Below are positions 1 to 12,700 of a DNA stretch of 64,000 bases, one piece after another. The notes beneath the pieces were generated by a model. The model worked only from the letters and a program-made list of their open reading frames with translations, was not told the DNA's origin and did not search any database. The stretch's first letter is position 1. Each line of letters starts with the position of its first letter. The stretch is from Drechslerella dactyloides. Taxonomy: Eukaryota; Ascomycota; Orbiliomycetes; Orbiliales; Orbiliaceae. The translations under genes and the position numbers were made by a program. The stretch lies in assembly GCA_020064725.1 (NCBI GenBank), contig JAGTWJ010000017.1:186001-250000 (forward strand), written 5' to 3'.

Positions 1-3000
1 GATATCCAGTACCCCCAACGGTGATAATATTGTGGATCTGATGCAGAAGACATGCGATTTTGTAGCAGATTCTGCAGCGATTACTGTGGTAATATAATTT
101 GTTTGAATTGACCTAAACAATTGTGAGCTGCTCAAATGATTTAATCGCCATGCAAATCAGCGGTATACACAGCCAAGCAGACGCAACTGCGCAGTTAATC
201 AAATTTTGAAGTGTGCCCGCAACTATTTGCACATGCTCTGTGCGACCTATCCAATTATTGGTCTCAGAAACCGAAGTCTCCGGCATTCGACCCCTCGTCG
301 GTTAGTACAGCCTCGAGCTATGCGCTATTTCGAGTACAACCCGTCTGATAGTTGCACCCCCAAACCGAGCAAGTGATATAGAATCGAAGTTGGAATTAAA
401 GTCGAGCGGGTGCCATGTCCATCAATTCTTGATTCTTGGATGACCTCAGGCTCAGCTAGCGTCACAACTCAATATTTTGATCAAGAATGACTTGCTGATG
501 AACAGACGTGGCAGTATGCAAGCTTCCATCAATCACGACATCTTAACGTCGGTGGTTCAACCACAACGTGCACACGTTCGGGAGAACACCCCGGAGTCAA
601 CATGTAAAAACTGACGGCTAGGTGATAGCGACTCCCCGGCTCACCGCTGGAACCGGCCGAATTAAATGAAACCCTAACATGCATGCATCGTAGCCCCAAT
701 CATCGACTAGCCAGACATGCATAGTATCCTCGCTCTGGCACTTTTCCAAATTCCTGCGCCAAATTTTTTTCTATATCCGTCGTACGAGCATGCGCTCGCT
801 TTGGGCGACCTCCGGAACGGCTGCTAGCTTTGGTCGCAGTGAGGATATCGGATAGAGCCTGACTTTTGACCTGGGCTGCATCCCTGATAGAAATGATAGA
901 ATATAACCAGACTGGGCTCGAACGAACAATACGAATCCTAGCTGGGCGTCCATCTGCATGCATCGATCGAGTGCAGGAGGCGTTCACACATTCTCCTATT
1001 ATCTCGTAAAATAATGCAAGCTATCCACACGGCAAGAAGGAAATAAGTCTTTGATCACGTTTCTCGTCCGTTGGCTCCTTGCTCAGACGCCGGCCTGCTG
1101 CATCATGCAGCTAGTTCGTATGGTTGAAAGCTGGATCATGGAGGGCGGCACGTCGGTGTGATTCGACTCAACAGGTGCAGGTCTACCTGAAAGGGGGTTC
1201 ATACTACATTTTGTCGTCCTCGACCCTGCTGCGTAATTCGAATCGAGAAGAATAAATCCAAATCAGGTTTATGCGCCGGAAGAAAGTGGTCTAGAGCTGA
1301 GGGCACAGCTGGCCGCAAGGCCGCAATGGAATTCCCTCAACATCTTGTACCGCATAGCTCGATCGTCATGAAACCTGGTGTCCTTGCCGCAGACTCGACG
1401 CAGCTGTAAATGCACAGAATGTCACCCAAGATTCCTGACAGAAGGCTCCAGGCAGCACGGTCGTGGCAGTCACGGGGCAGCGTTCCCCTGCCAGAAACCC
1501 TTCCCGCATATTAATATGCCGAAGATCAAAGATTTGGCTGACAATCTCGCCCGAAAGAAAAGCCAATCCGGCCGCACAGCGCACAGTTGCTTCAGGCATG
1601 CAGAGGATATGCGTGCATATGTATGTATAGATACATCGGCCAAGTCTGTCACGTCGCTTTGAGGTGTGAGGAGGGAGGCTGCGCGAGCTGGAAGGCGTCT
1701 GAGGCGGACCCCTGTGAGGTCGATCAAGGAGAGTTTTCAGCAGCAGGAGAAGGACGCCCTCAATCCAACAATTTTTACACATCGGAATAGCAGAAGATGA
1801 ATAAACAGAACTCGGCAAAATCTCACAAAAATCAAGATTGCCGAATAACACCTGAATGCGCTGTCCATTCGAAGGCCTGTATCTTAATTACCTCGTCTCC
1901 ACGTCCACCCCAAATGCATGCCGCAAGACACCAACAATATGCGAGCATCATGTCATGTCCTGTCCTCGTGCAGCTTTGTGGGTAAGTTAAACTTGCTGGG
2001 TATTGTCCCAAGTGGGGCGATATTTTTCAAAATTCCCGTTGTCCAGCGAGATCATGCAAAAGCCAGTTGAATCGCCAACCAGCGCAACAGCAACTCGATC
2101 GATGAATTCATGGAGTTCGCCAGTTGACACGCACATGCAGCATTGTGTGGAGAACTCGCCTTGAAATTTAGCATGCTGTCCCAATCGGCGAAAGTCGGAA
2201 ATGCCTGCTTAGTGTCTATCCGCTGTGGTGTGCCTCTCTGGCATGGCGTGAGAAAGGAGCGATGATCGTTTCCAAAATCAGAAACGGGCTGTCTCCCTGC
2301 ATTCTTTTCTTGATGTGAATTTGCATTTGAGCAGATGCCTGCCCTCAGTCAAGAGTCCGAGCTGGAGCCCGCACGAAATACCTGCCGAGTTGGAAATGCA
2401 AAGTGGAGCAGCTGGGTGATGGATGGACGCCAGTCGCCTCTCGACGGTTTGTCGAAGTTGATCGAGCTCTCTCAGCCGATGTCCCGTCCACTTCCTGGTA
2501 ATTTAAAGCATCGATGCAGACGTTTCACTGCCGCAGGGCCGATTTCCACTACAAATATTAGATCGGGGCTCTGGCTTTCTGGCTAAATGAACCAGGCGAG
2601 GCGCACCCCAGCCCCATACTGTCCATATATCGATTGACCAAGCTGTTTACGTCCAAGACGATGCTGATCAGTGCATCGATATCAAATCGATAGAGTACTG
2701 CCGTCGTCAATGTTGACAGGGAATTCCGGTATGATCAATACCTAATACAGCATGGCCAGCACCAGCTACAGTGTAGCCCCGGAGGCTATAGTGTATATCA
2801 CTCGATGTTAAGGATTCTGCGGCCTTCTAACTTTCCGACATATGCCCGTGGAATATCTTGCGGGTCATGTTACTAGCTGATGTTCCCCTCGAGCTCCCGC
2901 TCCTTTTCGGCGGTCTGCCGCCATCGAGCATCCATTCTCGAATCTATGCCCACTAATCGACGCGATGAGAGTGGGTTGCAACAAGAGTGAGGGTCCAGTC

Positions 3001-6000
3001 GCACAGAACTCGGAAGCCCAACAGCTAAAATCCAAGACAGGGTCCAACCCGTCGACGTGACGGAACTATCCAACCAACAAATTTCAAGTAGCGTCAAAGC
3101 GTAGTTTGTGTGCATATATCCAGGGACATGTAACTTCGGAAAGTGAGCAGTATGCATGTTCTGAATCCCATGGCTGGGCTCCGCAGTGAGAGGACACCCC
3201 TCGCGGCCTTGAGGAGACCAACTCCTTAAAAATGGGGTTGAAATTTTTCGCTAGCTTAGATGAAGGGACGTCGACACGTACTATATTTTTTATTTTTGTT
3301 TTATTTTGGCTCGTCGAACATGAGACGATAGCATTGACTTGACCTCAAGATCGCAACCAAAAGCCCAGATCGCTAAAAGTCGGCAAGGTTTAACCAGCAG
3401 GATATGGATTGTTGACAGCGATATAAGCCGATGTTCCAATCGGGCAGTGTGGTTCTGGCACGATCGAAAATTGTTTGGTGCGATCAAGATCTCTGGAGCA
3501 GAGCCTATTTTTGGGGTGGGTCTAAACGAGCCCACATCAAGACATATGGATGGAGCCAATAATGCAATGGGATAAGCACGCCACTAGTTAGCCGTATCTG
3601 GAAAGCATTTCTTGCCAATCTCCCAGGATCCATGAGCGGGAGAAGTCATCCTTTGTCCTGGCGGCTGGGAGAACTTTGTTGATTGCCCCTCCGAGAAGGA
3701 ATTTGGTTGTATTTTGAATACTCTCGGAAGCCAATATATACTAAGGACGGACGGTCCCTGAATGTGCGAGTGTATGCCTAGAAACCAGAGTGTACGCGTG
3801 TCATATGAGTATGCGTCTGTCTGGTGCTATCGGTTTACAGCGCACTAGCAACACCGCTATGGGATCTTATCCCTAAACCGATAAAAAAGTATCACACGAA
3901 CAAAGAACCAAGCGAATGGGAAAAGCAATCGACAAACAAGAACGCTATCTGTCAGGTCCCATCGATATGGGCCAGATATTACTATTAATATGGGAGCATA
4001 TAATTATTTTTTCGGAGCGTGGATTCCCCAGCAGAGCAAGCCGCTCGAATTTTTACCTCGAAACCGTCTTGTTTAGCCGACGCGGGCATGTCTCAAGAAA
4101 GCATCAAAGATACTGAGTAGTATTGTTGGCTTGCCATTTTCCTGCATGCATGAGGACTGCTGCAACTTTCCCCAGAAACCCTTGGTCTGCCTGAAGCCAG
4201 GGAGGCATGGCGCTTCTTCAACGAGTATTTGCTTGGATGGAATCAATATCCCGGCCACCGTTGAGATCTAGACCGCAAGCCAACTCGGCCAAGAGCTCCA
4301 CTTGATCCACCCACGGACCCTGGCCTCGTGAAAGTTTTCATTTCGCCTACCCCTAACCATTTCAGATCAAAGACACGCGGGACGACCTCCTTCTTATTGG
4401 TTGACATGGGTCCATTCCCTTTCAGAAATTGAAGCTATGACGTAGCGAAACTGTGTTGGTCTGTGAGCAGCAAAAGACCAAAGTTGTCACCAATGTCCGC
4501 AGGTGGGGCGGCTATCAGCAACTCGTAGACTTGGTATACCGGCCCGAATTGCTGCACAATGGGTGGATGAAGCTTTTAGGTACGAACTTTAGTCGACTAG
4601 TTTCGGGGACTTCGTTGACAGACATCTATGTAATCATTCCGAACAGAATAGGCACGGTGGCAGCGAATGAATCGCGTGTTACTCACGTTGCGCTCACAGT
4701 AAATATATTACTATTTTATGATCGGCAAGTTAGTTCAGTGTTCGACGGGAGCCTACTCGAACTTATGATCTCGCTATATCGGAGCCTCGTTAATGTTAAT
4801 CGGCAGATCCGCTCCACAAACTTATCTAAACGTGGGTTCCTCGATCTGGGAGGCTTGAAGGCTGACACAGAACCAGCTGGTTTATCTCCGTGGTTCCGAT
4901 AGCCCACTAGGAGCAATGTTCCTCCATTTAGAGGACTTGCGGCCAGAAACGAGAAGAGGAGGAAACCGCTGCCAGTGTCAGGAGCCCAAAGTTAATCTCT
5001 TTTCGGCATGGGTTGATATTTTTGCGCCACGATAGGTGCTCGATTTGGCGCGAGTGCCGTTCGCCAACATGTAGTGAGGGTTCTCTTCAATGATGTTCCT
5101 CGCCGACCTAAGCCTGCAGTAATTAGCCAAGCGGGGATAGTTGGAATATCGAAGGCTCCGAGATCGATTGGTCTAGAAATATCTGAGCGGGACTTGGAGA
5201 ATCGGTTGTCCATATCAGTGGCTCGTACCCCATGTCCAAACAAGTGTGTTCCTGTGCTTGCAAATTGTACTGATATGCAATGCACACGGCTGCCTCGGTA
5301 AATACCGTTAGAACCGGCATTGCATGAAAGCAACCAAGAAGGAAACGACAAGGCTTTAGCGCCTCTTGACCACACCCAGACAAGCTAGAATTAGTGATAG
5401 CAACCTAAATTTTTCATGCAAGTATTCTTCACGGCGAGAAGAGAGCTCGAGGGGCCTTTGGCCGCTCCAGACTCTCGGGTTATCAAAAGTTCGTAAATCA
5501 GCGGAGCAATCGTTTCCGGTTTTCTTGTGAAATCTATGGGGAGCACTACCAACTTGCGAGGTCTGCCGCGGGATGCACGAGCTGGTTGGAACGTACATGT
5601 ACGTAGTACACATATTTCAGTAGTTGGTGATCGTACATGCATATAATGCGTCCCAAGGGCGGGTCGCTCGCTAACTAGTAGGATACGGGAGAGGTCGAAC
5701 CGAGCGACACAAGCCGCACTTATGCCTCAAGTGTCCCAGGGTGATAATGTTCGCACGACAAGTTGGCATCTTCGGGATGGGGATATTAACGAATTGGAGG
5801 ATTATACATGCACAAAAAGGAATCTGAACGCGGCGTCCTCTATGGCCTATTCTTCCAATATGGTTATGACTGGACCAGACTTCTGCGGACTTGGTCTTCC
5901 GACCGACAATAGCAAGATTTTCGATTCCGGATCACTATTGTGTCTTGACTCAGGTCATCAAAGAAAAAACCTGGACGATGGAACGCCACCGCTAGCTGGG

Positions 6001-7600
6001 CTTCGTCACAGTGCATGCATAAACGATCACAGGTGTGGCGGCAGTAGCTACATAGTTAACAGCGAGCTTTTTTTTCTTTATATTTCAAAGCCTCTCTGGG
6101 GCTTCGGACCCAGATCCGCTGGAACATGCAGCAGGCTTGTGGTATATGTATGGAAGCCTAAAGGCTGCTCCCTGCTAAATTCGCAGACTGACGTGACCGA
6201 TCTCGATCGGGAGATCCGGAGATTGGTAGTCCTCTTCGGTTTTTTTTTTTTTTCATTTGCGCTTGAACATGAAGCTCGAGCGCGAGTCGACTTCGATAAA
6301 TTCGCCTGGATTTGCTTTCAGCCGTATCCTGTAGTCGCGAAGGTGCAGTAGTACTGCTATAGTTAACGGGGCCATCAGCCGGCTGGTCGACCAGCCCGTT
6401 ATACATTGCATTATCGATATGTCGGCTATTGGTGTAAATGGAAGCCGGAAGCCGTAGAGTTAGTTGAAGGTGGACGCAACACGGGGTTGAAACAAATTTA
6501 TACATACACCTACGTTTTTCGCCAACTAAGATAAGCCCAGCCGACCAGCCGCAACCTCCAGATCCGCCAGCGTTGAGGCCTGCACATGAGGATTGCGCGG
6601 TTAGCCTCAATCGTGATGCAGATAAATTGCACCCCATCGACTATGTGCGACAGCCATCCGCCACAGCAGTCCTGTCTTATACCGAGATCCCAGTTGAACC
6701 GATCCATGCATAATGAACCATATGGGTTCAGGAGTATCTATATATCAATTAATCGTTGTATTTGCATGTGCACTGGTTTGAGGCCGAGTCAGGATCAGAC
6801 GAGACGAGGATGCCGCATCGAATAAGAAAAATCTATTCACAGACGGCGTTCATAAATGCAGATATGAATGCATGGACATAACAATACATTGCATACGTCC
6901 ATCCTGCCCGAAATTCCAGCATCCATGTTCGGGAGATCAGATTTGGCACCATATCAGATTTGCATTAACGAACACGTCCGATCGCGATCCTTCTAACCAC
7001 GATCAGGAAGGACTAGTCATCGAAGGCAGGCCCAATTGACTTGGCTTCTTGACGAGGAGTTGATATTTTGTACCATCAGTGTTCCCTCAGGAACGGTGGC
7101 TTTCATCTGACGTGAAATGCAGAATAGAGTTTTCATGAAACTCATTTAGATTTTTTTTTACTTGCAGCTGGCTGTACCCACAATACAGTGCACGCTATTA
7201 CAGCAGCGACCAGATCGATCACGTTGCTCACGAATCGTGGGAAAGAGCTTGTCACCACTGGCCGCGTGGTAGCGTGTGAGCTAGCGTGCTCGGACAATCA
7301 ATTGTTCTCTCGTCACAGTTAGCATCCTGTCGATTTTGTTTAAGAAGCCTAAAGTTTTATTAATTCCTAGATTCTATACGATCGGTTGATGATCGATTAA
7401 GATCCCATCCTGGATATACTCTATCTCCAGATTTCCCGAGAGCAGGGGCCCGAAGATGGGTTCTGGACCTTGATTTGGGAGAGTTGCCGCAATTTCGACG
7501 GCTCTCCCCATCTTCAGGACTCTGAAAATCTCGAAATTTAGTCGAGTCGGAAAAGGTCCGTGTGAAAACATTCGTTTCAGCGGTTCGAGAGTAGGCTTGT
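1..7600. other. gene-poor region, no convincing gene
   Basis: I find no protein-coding gene here that I can support. Open frames reach about 209 codons (5722-6351, plus strand) but contain no domain I recognise, show no splice-linked continuation, and several long frames open only at a non-ATG codon. The DNA is of mixed composition with many GCATGC and TACGTA palindromes, a perfect 14-bp palindrome at 5591-5604 and a T14 run near 6240. It reads as long intergenic DNA left of the flbD-like gene and may include distal regulatory sequence or decayed transposon DNA. Confidence 0.55.
5591..5604. repeat. 14-bp perfect palindrome ACGTACATGTACGT
   Basis: The sequence equals its own reverse complement and alternates purine and pyrimidine throughout. 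It lies in gene-free DNA. It could bind a dimeric protein, or simply be one of the many TACGTA-type palindromes in this window. Confidence 0.5.
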
Positions 7601-7649
7601 GGAACTCGAGCTGATCAAGACGCCTCATTTCGAGTGGAAAAAAACAAAG

Positions 7650-8768
7650 GAGAGAGGAAGGACATGGCCCACTGTTTTCACAAGAGTCTCGTCATTATTG
7701 AATCTGAATCTCGGTCTCCAGGTATGTATTACGGCTGGCAGTCTCCCCCGTCAGCCTGAGCTGTGGCCTCCGGATTTGCTTCTTTCCCCAATCGTCTCCC
7801 ATCGTTTTAGTTTTTGGAGTTCAAGATTGGTATTTTGCCTTTGGGCTGGACCCGAGAGTATTTGCCAAGCGGCAGGCTGTGGTGTGCTGCTTTTGATGCA
7901 ACTGGCCTCTGCTGTTATATTTTATTTTTCCTGATTACTTTACTTTTTTCGCTTCCGGGGCTGCCGAGAATTCCCCGCCCCGCCCTAGACGCCCGGGAAC
8001 GCGCCCCGATGTCCACCCGGCGATGCAAGAAAGACAAGCTGGCTGCTCGAGGCACTTTCTTTTTCCGCGGTCTTACATCACAGGCGTCTCCGCCGGGAAT
8101 GGGAAGCGTACGTACTTGCGCTGTAGCTGTCTTGGGCCGAAGGACAGTACCTGTACATGTGCGCTTTTTTTTTTCTTCTTTCCCCTCGCAACCAATTTCA
8201 CATCCGCACGCTGCACCGGGGGCAGGAGCCTAGTGTACTTACTCTCACCGAAACATGCTGTCTGTTGGTCGTTTCTTTTCCTCCAGAGATTCCAGGTGCA
8301 TACATATATCCTTCTCTCCCCATTCTTCCGGCTCGCTTGTACACTGAAATAAACCCACAGCACACTCCACCTACATAATACTCACCGTCAAGCTCGAAAA
8401 GCTCCACATTATTATAATTACTTCATTCACACTTACATTTATATCTGCATGCATCTGGGTTTACTTCTGTTACTTCGGCAACTTTTCTTTTCCTCTCCCT
8501 GCCAGCCGCTTATAGACAGATCATATATATTACCAGACCCAAGGTAGCTACGCCATGTCTCTTCCCAAGATCTCTACCTTCTATCACGATTGCGTTGTTT
8601 CAAATACTAATTTTATATTGGCGACGGACTCAGCTTTTCGACCTGGTTGCACGACATAATCAAGTGAGAGGAACCAGAGGGAGAAACCGCAATCCTCTCA
8701 AGCTCCACCCTTTTAAAACAGCATCGTCTGGGTATTCCAGGCTTTTTCGAAGAAAATCAACCCCAACA
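7650..8768 (+). promoter_or_regulatory. promoter and long leader of the flbD-like gene
   Basis: About 1.1 kb of pyrimidine-rich sequence precedes the flbD-like start codon, with T/C tracts around 8165-8190 and 8270-8290 as is usual before fungal transcription starts. A strong donor-like GTATGT at 7722 and acceptor-like pyrimidine-AG sites near 8286 would permit a 5' UTR intron, but this is inference. The frame upstream of the start is open back to 8595 but has no ATG, so it is probably leader. Long regulated leaders are common for developmental regulators in this class of fungi. Confidence 0.35.
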
Positions 8769-9797
8769 ATGCAGCAGCGTCGGGGCCCTTGGTCGCCGCT
8801 GGAGGATGCAAATTTGGTCTCTTTGGTGCAGCGGTTTGGGGCGCATAATTGGGTGCGGATATCACAACTGGTTGGAACAAGATCGCCCAAGCAGTGCAGA
8901 GAACGATACCACCAAAATCTTAAACCCCAGCTCAACCGTGATCCCATCACTCCCGAAGAGGGAGCTTTAATAGAACGGTTGGTTGCTGAGAGGGGGAAAC
9001 GGTGGGCAGAGATTGCTCGATTGTTTCCTGGCAGAAGTGACAATGCCGTTAAGAACTGGTGGAATGGCAGTATGAACAGACGGAAACGAATGAGCATGCG
9101 TCAGAAGCAGATCGAGGCCTGCCGTTCATCCAGCGAGCAAGATCGAGCCTACAAGCTGGTATCAATAGAGCCTATGCCGCACTCCCCTCATTTTGCAGAC
9201 AGCCCTTCCCAACAACAACATCATCTTCCACTATTAAATGGGTCTTCTCACCACCATCACCACGTCGAGCCTGCACTTCTATCCCCTCCCTTGTCGGTTT
9301 CGATGTCAAGGAGAGGCTCAAAAGAAACGACACCAGCATTAACGCTGGACTCAGTCTCGCCTCATTCCGATTCTCCCAGACTACCAGCTTCGCCAATGAC
9401 GGATGTCAACTTGCCTCCCTTGGCTAACAGAGCTTCTTCTGGCTACTCTCACCACCTTCAAAACAATCCATATCACTGCCAGCCCTATGATGACCGGCGA
9501 CGAAGCCTTCCCCATCCTCTGGAAGACAGAAGGTTTGCCATGCCGGCGCATACCGAGAAGTTATTTTCTGGAAACAGCCACTCACAACGATATCAATCAG
9601 AAAATGGAGGCTATCTTGCCAGACTCGCTGAGATTTCAGAGTCTTTCCGCATCACTGAGCCGAGGCAGATCTCCTTGCACCATCCTCCAGTCACCCCGAC
9701 TCATACGCACTTCCCGGCGCTGCCAGCCACGCCTCTTTCTCCCGCCGTCGGTGCCAACAAAGATCAGAGAATGAACTTGTCGAGCATTCTTCTGTGA
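8769..9797 (+). CDS. flbD: FlbD-type R2R3 Myb transcription factor
   Basis: Predicted 342-residue nuclear DNA-binding protein. Two Myb repeats occupy about residues 4-105: the first starts RRGPWSPLED and has NWVRISQ and CRERYHQNLKP, the second has RWAEIAR and SDNAVKNWWNGSMNRR. This combination, especially CRERYHQNLKP and NAVKNWWNGSMN, is characteristic of FlbD, which in Aspergillus promotes conidiation and sexual development. The remainder is Ser/Pro/His-rich and probably disordered, with a run of five His, and ends in MNLSSILL, a hydrophobic tail that could be a short interaction motif. The start is the first in-frame ATG; the open frame upstream has only a TTG. No intron is needed. It is the only convincing gene in the left 26 kb, behind a long leader. 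The family call is firm; the developmental role is inferred from the family. Confidence 0.9.
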   Translation: MQQRRGPWSPLEDANLVSLVQRFGAHNWVRISQLVGTRSPKQCRERYHQNLKPQLNRDPITPEEGALIERLVAERGKRWAEIARLFPGRSDNAVKNWWNGSMNRRKRMSMRQKQIEACRSSSEQDRAYKLVSIEPMPHSPHFADSPSQQQHHLPLLNGSSHHHHHVEPALLSPPLSVSMSRRGSKETTPALTLDSVSPHSDSPRLPASPMTDVNLPPLANRASSGYSHHLQNNPYHCQPYDDRRRSLPHPLEDRRFAMPAHTEKLFSGNSHSQRYQSENGGYLARLAEISESFRITEPRQISLHHPPVTPTHTHFPALPATPLSPAVGANKDQRMNLSSILL

Positions 9798-12700
9798 TGC
9801 CTTTTTCCTAATCTAATTATCTAATAACTCAGATTCCGTGCACATTCCACTATAAATATTTAGCGACTATGTATCGTTTGACAGGCATTTTGATTCACGA
9901 TACTCCAATCTTACTATGTCCATTCTCCTTCGCTTATCCTGTTAATATATATCTCCTACACATTGTCGTTATTTGGGAATCCGGGCTTGCTTGGTTTTGT
10001 TGGAAGGGAAGTTGGGAAATGGAGTCTGGCAGGGCTTTCTGTGTTTTCGCCTTCGATTTCTCTGTTCAGGGCTACATTTCTGTTTTTCTTTTTTGTAGGC
10101 ATGATGTTCACTTATTTTCCAGTCGGCGTTCTTTGGGTTGTGTTTTGACTATTAAGTGTACAGTAAAGCGATTTCTGGGCCGGTGTCACCGGATCGAGAC
10201 TCACTCGGGAACTATTCTGGGTTCCTTAGCAGAGAATATGGTTTCTCATAACGCTTCACCCAATATTTCACCAAAATTACCAACAGAGGCCGCTTCGGTA
10301 CTTTCATGTATATGTAACTTCTGCTGAAACAGTGGTCTTTTTTCAGATTGACTGGAGTCAAGTATGACAACTTCATGCCGTTCTTGATAAATAAACCCGA
10401 CCTTAACTCAAATCTTCATTCCAAAGTTGTGTGATACTACAACATCATGAGGTGTGCCACTTGACTCAGCTGCTCTCTCGCAACGAGACACAAGTCCAGA
10501 TGGGACATCACGATGGGTGGCCATAAGGTGTGATCCAAAGCTTTATCCTGTGACGCTGTTTCACGATGTGGAAGGTAAAAGAGGAAGCGGGAATAGCACA
10601 AACCCTCCCTGAGATAACTCGAATGAGCCTTTTTTTTTTCTTGTGACACCAAAGAGGAGGGGGAGGCTGTCGTTCCCGCGTTTACTGTGATTGCATGTAT
10701 CCGTCTCTCCGCACTTTTTCTGCTCGCCGCCTTTCCATTTTGTCGCTGCCATTTGCCTACGTGAGGTTTGCAGCTGCTGTCCTAGAATTAGCTTCACTTT
10801 CATCGCTGCACCGCTAGGTATGTTTCTCTTCAGCTCGGAGAATTTTTATCATATTTGATAGCCAACGGCCTGCCGCAGAGATTAAACCGAATGTTGTTAT
10901 GTCGCGACATATTAGGAACTATTTCATATCATTTTCGGTAGCTCTAACAGATGGAACCATTTCCGATGAGTGGCCAACCTTACCACCCCGGCCCGTTCGC
11001 CTTGGAGGTGTTATAATTGCCAGCACTGGAGCCTAAGCCAACCAACTACCTCTAATTGCCAGGAAGCGGATAGCAATCACTCGGTGTTCATGCAACAGAT
11101 CGAGGCTGCGTCTGTTGTGGTTCCGACAGGGAGTTTGGGAGATATGATCGCGACCACGGCCATCACCCTACATGCTACATACGTTGTTGTGACCACGTAC
11201 ATGTAACGAGGCCGCACTATGGTAACGACTAGCCCTTAATTTAACCAGGGTTTGTTGGAATACTTCGAATCACCGGCACCGTTCAAGATAGCCCATAGAA
11301 GCAAGGGAACAGGCATCCGGATATGATTGTATCATTCTCAATGGAATATGATGGCATCTTCGCCCGCAAAAGTTCACCTCCTCCTTCCGCTCTGCTGCAA
11401 TACACGCACGACCAAGCCAATGCAACTGTCCATCACAGTTACCTCGAGAAGAGAGTTCACCCGGGCGTTTCAGCTGAGAAAACCCGTCTGGTTCGGCTCA
11501 TGCTTGCGAAAGAAAAAGAGGGGGAAAGGGGGTGGTCGTGTGCTCGCCGTCGAATCAAGACGGGTGAGGGCCGCAATTGACAAGGCGGGATCATGATTGA
11601 TTGCCTGTTTATGCAGCCTTCGAAGCCGAGTCCTCATTACTTGAGTTTGGAGGCAATTTTTCCCCGGCACCATACATCCCTGGCGAATGGAAGATCATAT
11701 GGAATGGTGGCATGCGTCGGCTTTTAGAACCCGCGATAGGGAAAGATAAAGTGGAGGGGGGAGAAGCCCAAAGACGGTCCGAGGTATTTACAAGCCCGTC
11801 CAACCATACCGCCCCGGCGCGAAGCAAACCGGAAACGCTTGCCTGCAGTTCGGAGCAACTTTCGAACGGACGCGGATCATTGATGGTTCAGGAAACAAAC
11901 AACAGCGGAGTCAGATAGAACACCGCGTACCCCTCAGCTTCGACTGGCCTCGGTGGAATATATCAAACAGGTTTTATGCAGAATACGTCCTCGTTAGCTT
12001 AGGTGTGTCTGAGTTCTGCAGTATACAAGCGGCATCCCGGCTAGCCTCAGAATGCCAGATTGGATCTCGATTGGCGATTCAGATCTAAACGAACCGGAGC
12101 GGATCTCCACATCTAGCTGTGGACTGGCTTCGAACAAAAAGCTGAAGGGCAGCGGCCTGAGGAGTTAATTTGCCCTCATGACCAGGCCTCTCGTCCGTTC
12201 TTGCCTGAGGCTTGGGATTAACCACGCTCTCCAGAAGCAGGCGCAGCACCGTGCATCGAATCAATAACAACGGACCTATCAGATGTAGCGGGACGAGTGC
12301 TAGGTCAGAAGCCAAATGCACAACTGTTGGCCCTGAGCGGCACCCTAGCACTTTAGCTTCTCGCAATCTTTCGCACTCTTCCCGTCCGTCTGTCTGCCAT
12401 GCCTCCACAATCAAACTTTCTTCCTCGACATGACCAGGGCCTTTGCCGCACATGCATGCGAGCACTTTTCGCATTCTCTGCATGCAACGTAAGAAGTGGT
12501 CCCATGGAGACAAGGATTGAGAAGCAAAATGGAGAAAAAGCCACATCGGAACATTTCTCTTGTTGGAACATCTGGACCTGAAGCTCAGCTTTTCTGACCC
12601 TGGCCGATGTGCTGTGACAGTGAGGATCGTGCATGCATCGGGTGGCTTTCTCCCAATGCGATTGGAGGATTCGATCTCAAAGATCGCCAACTTGGAAGCG

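Noticed and set aside
5722..6351. 209-codon plus-strand frame with a good ATG
   Set aside because: No domain, includes a frame across a T14 run, codon use unlike the convincing genes, no splice-linked continuation.
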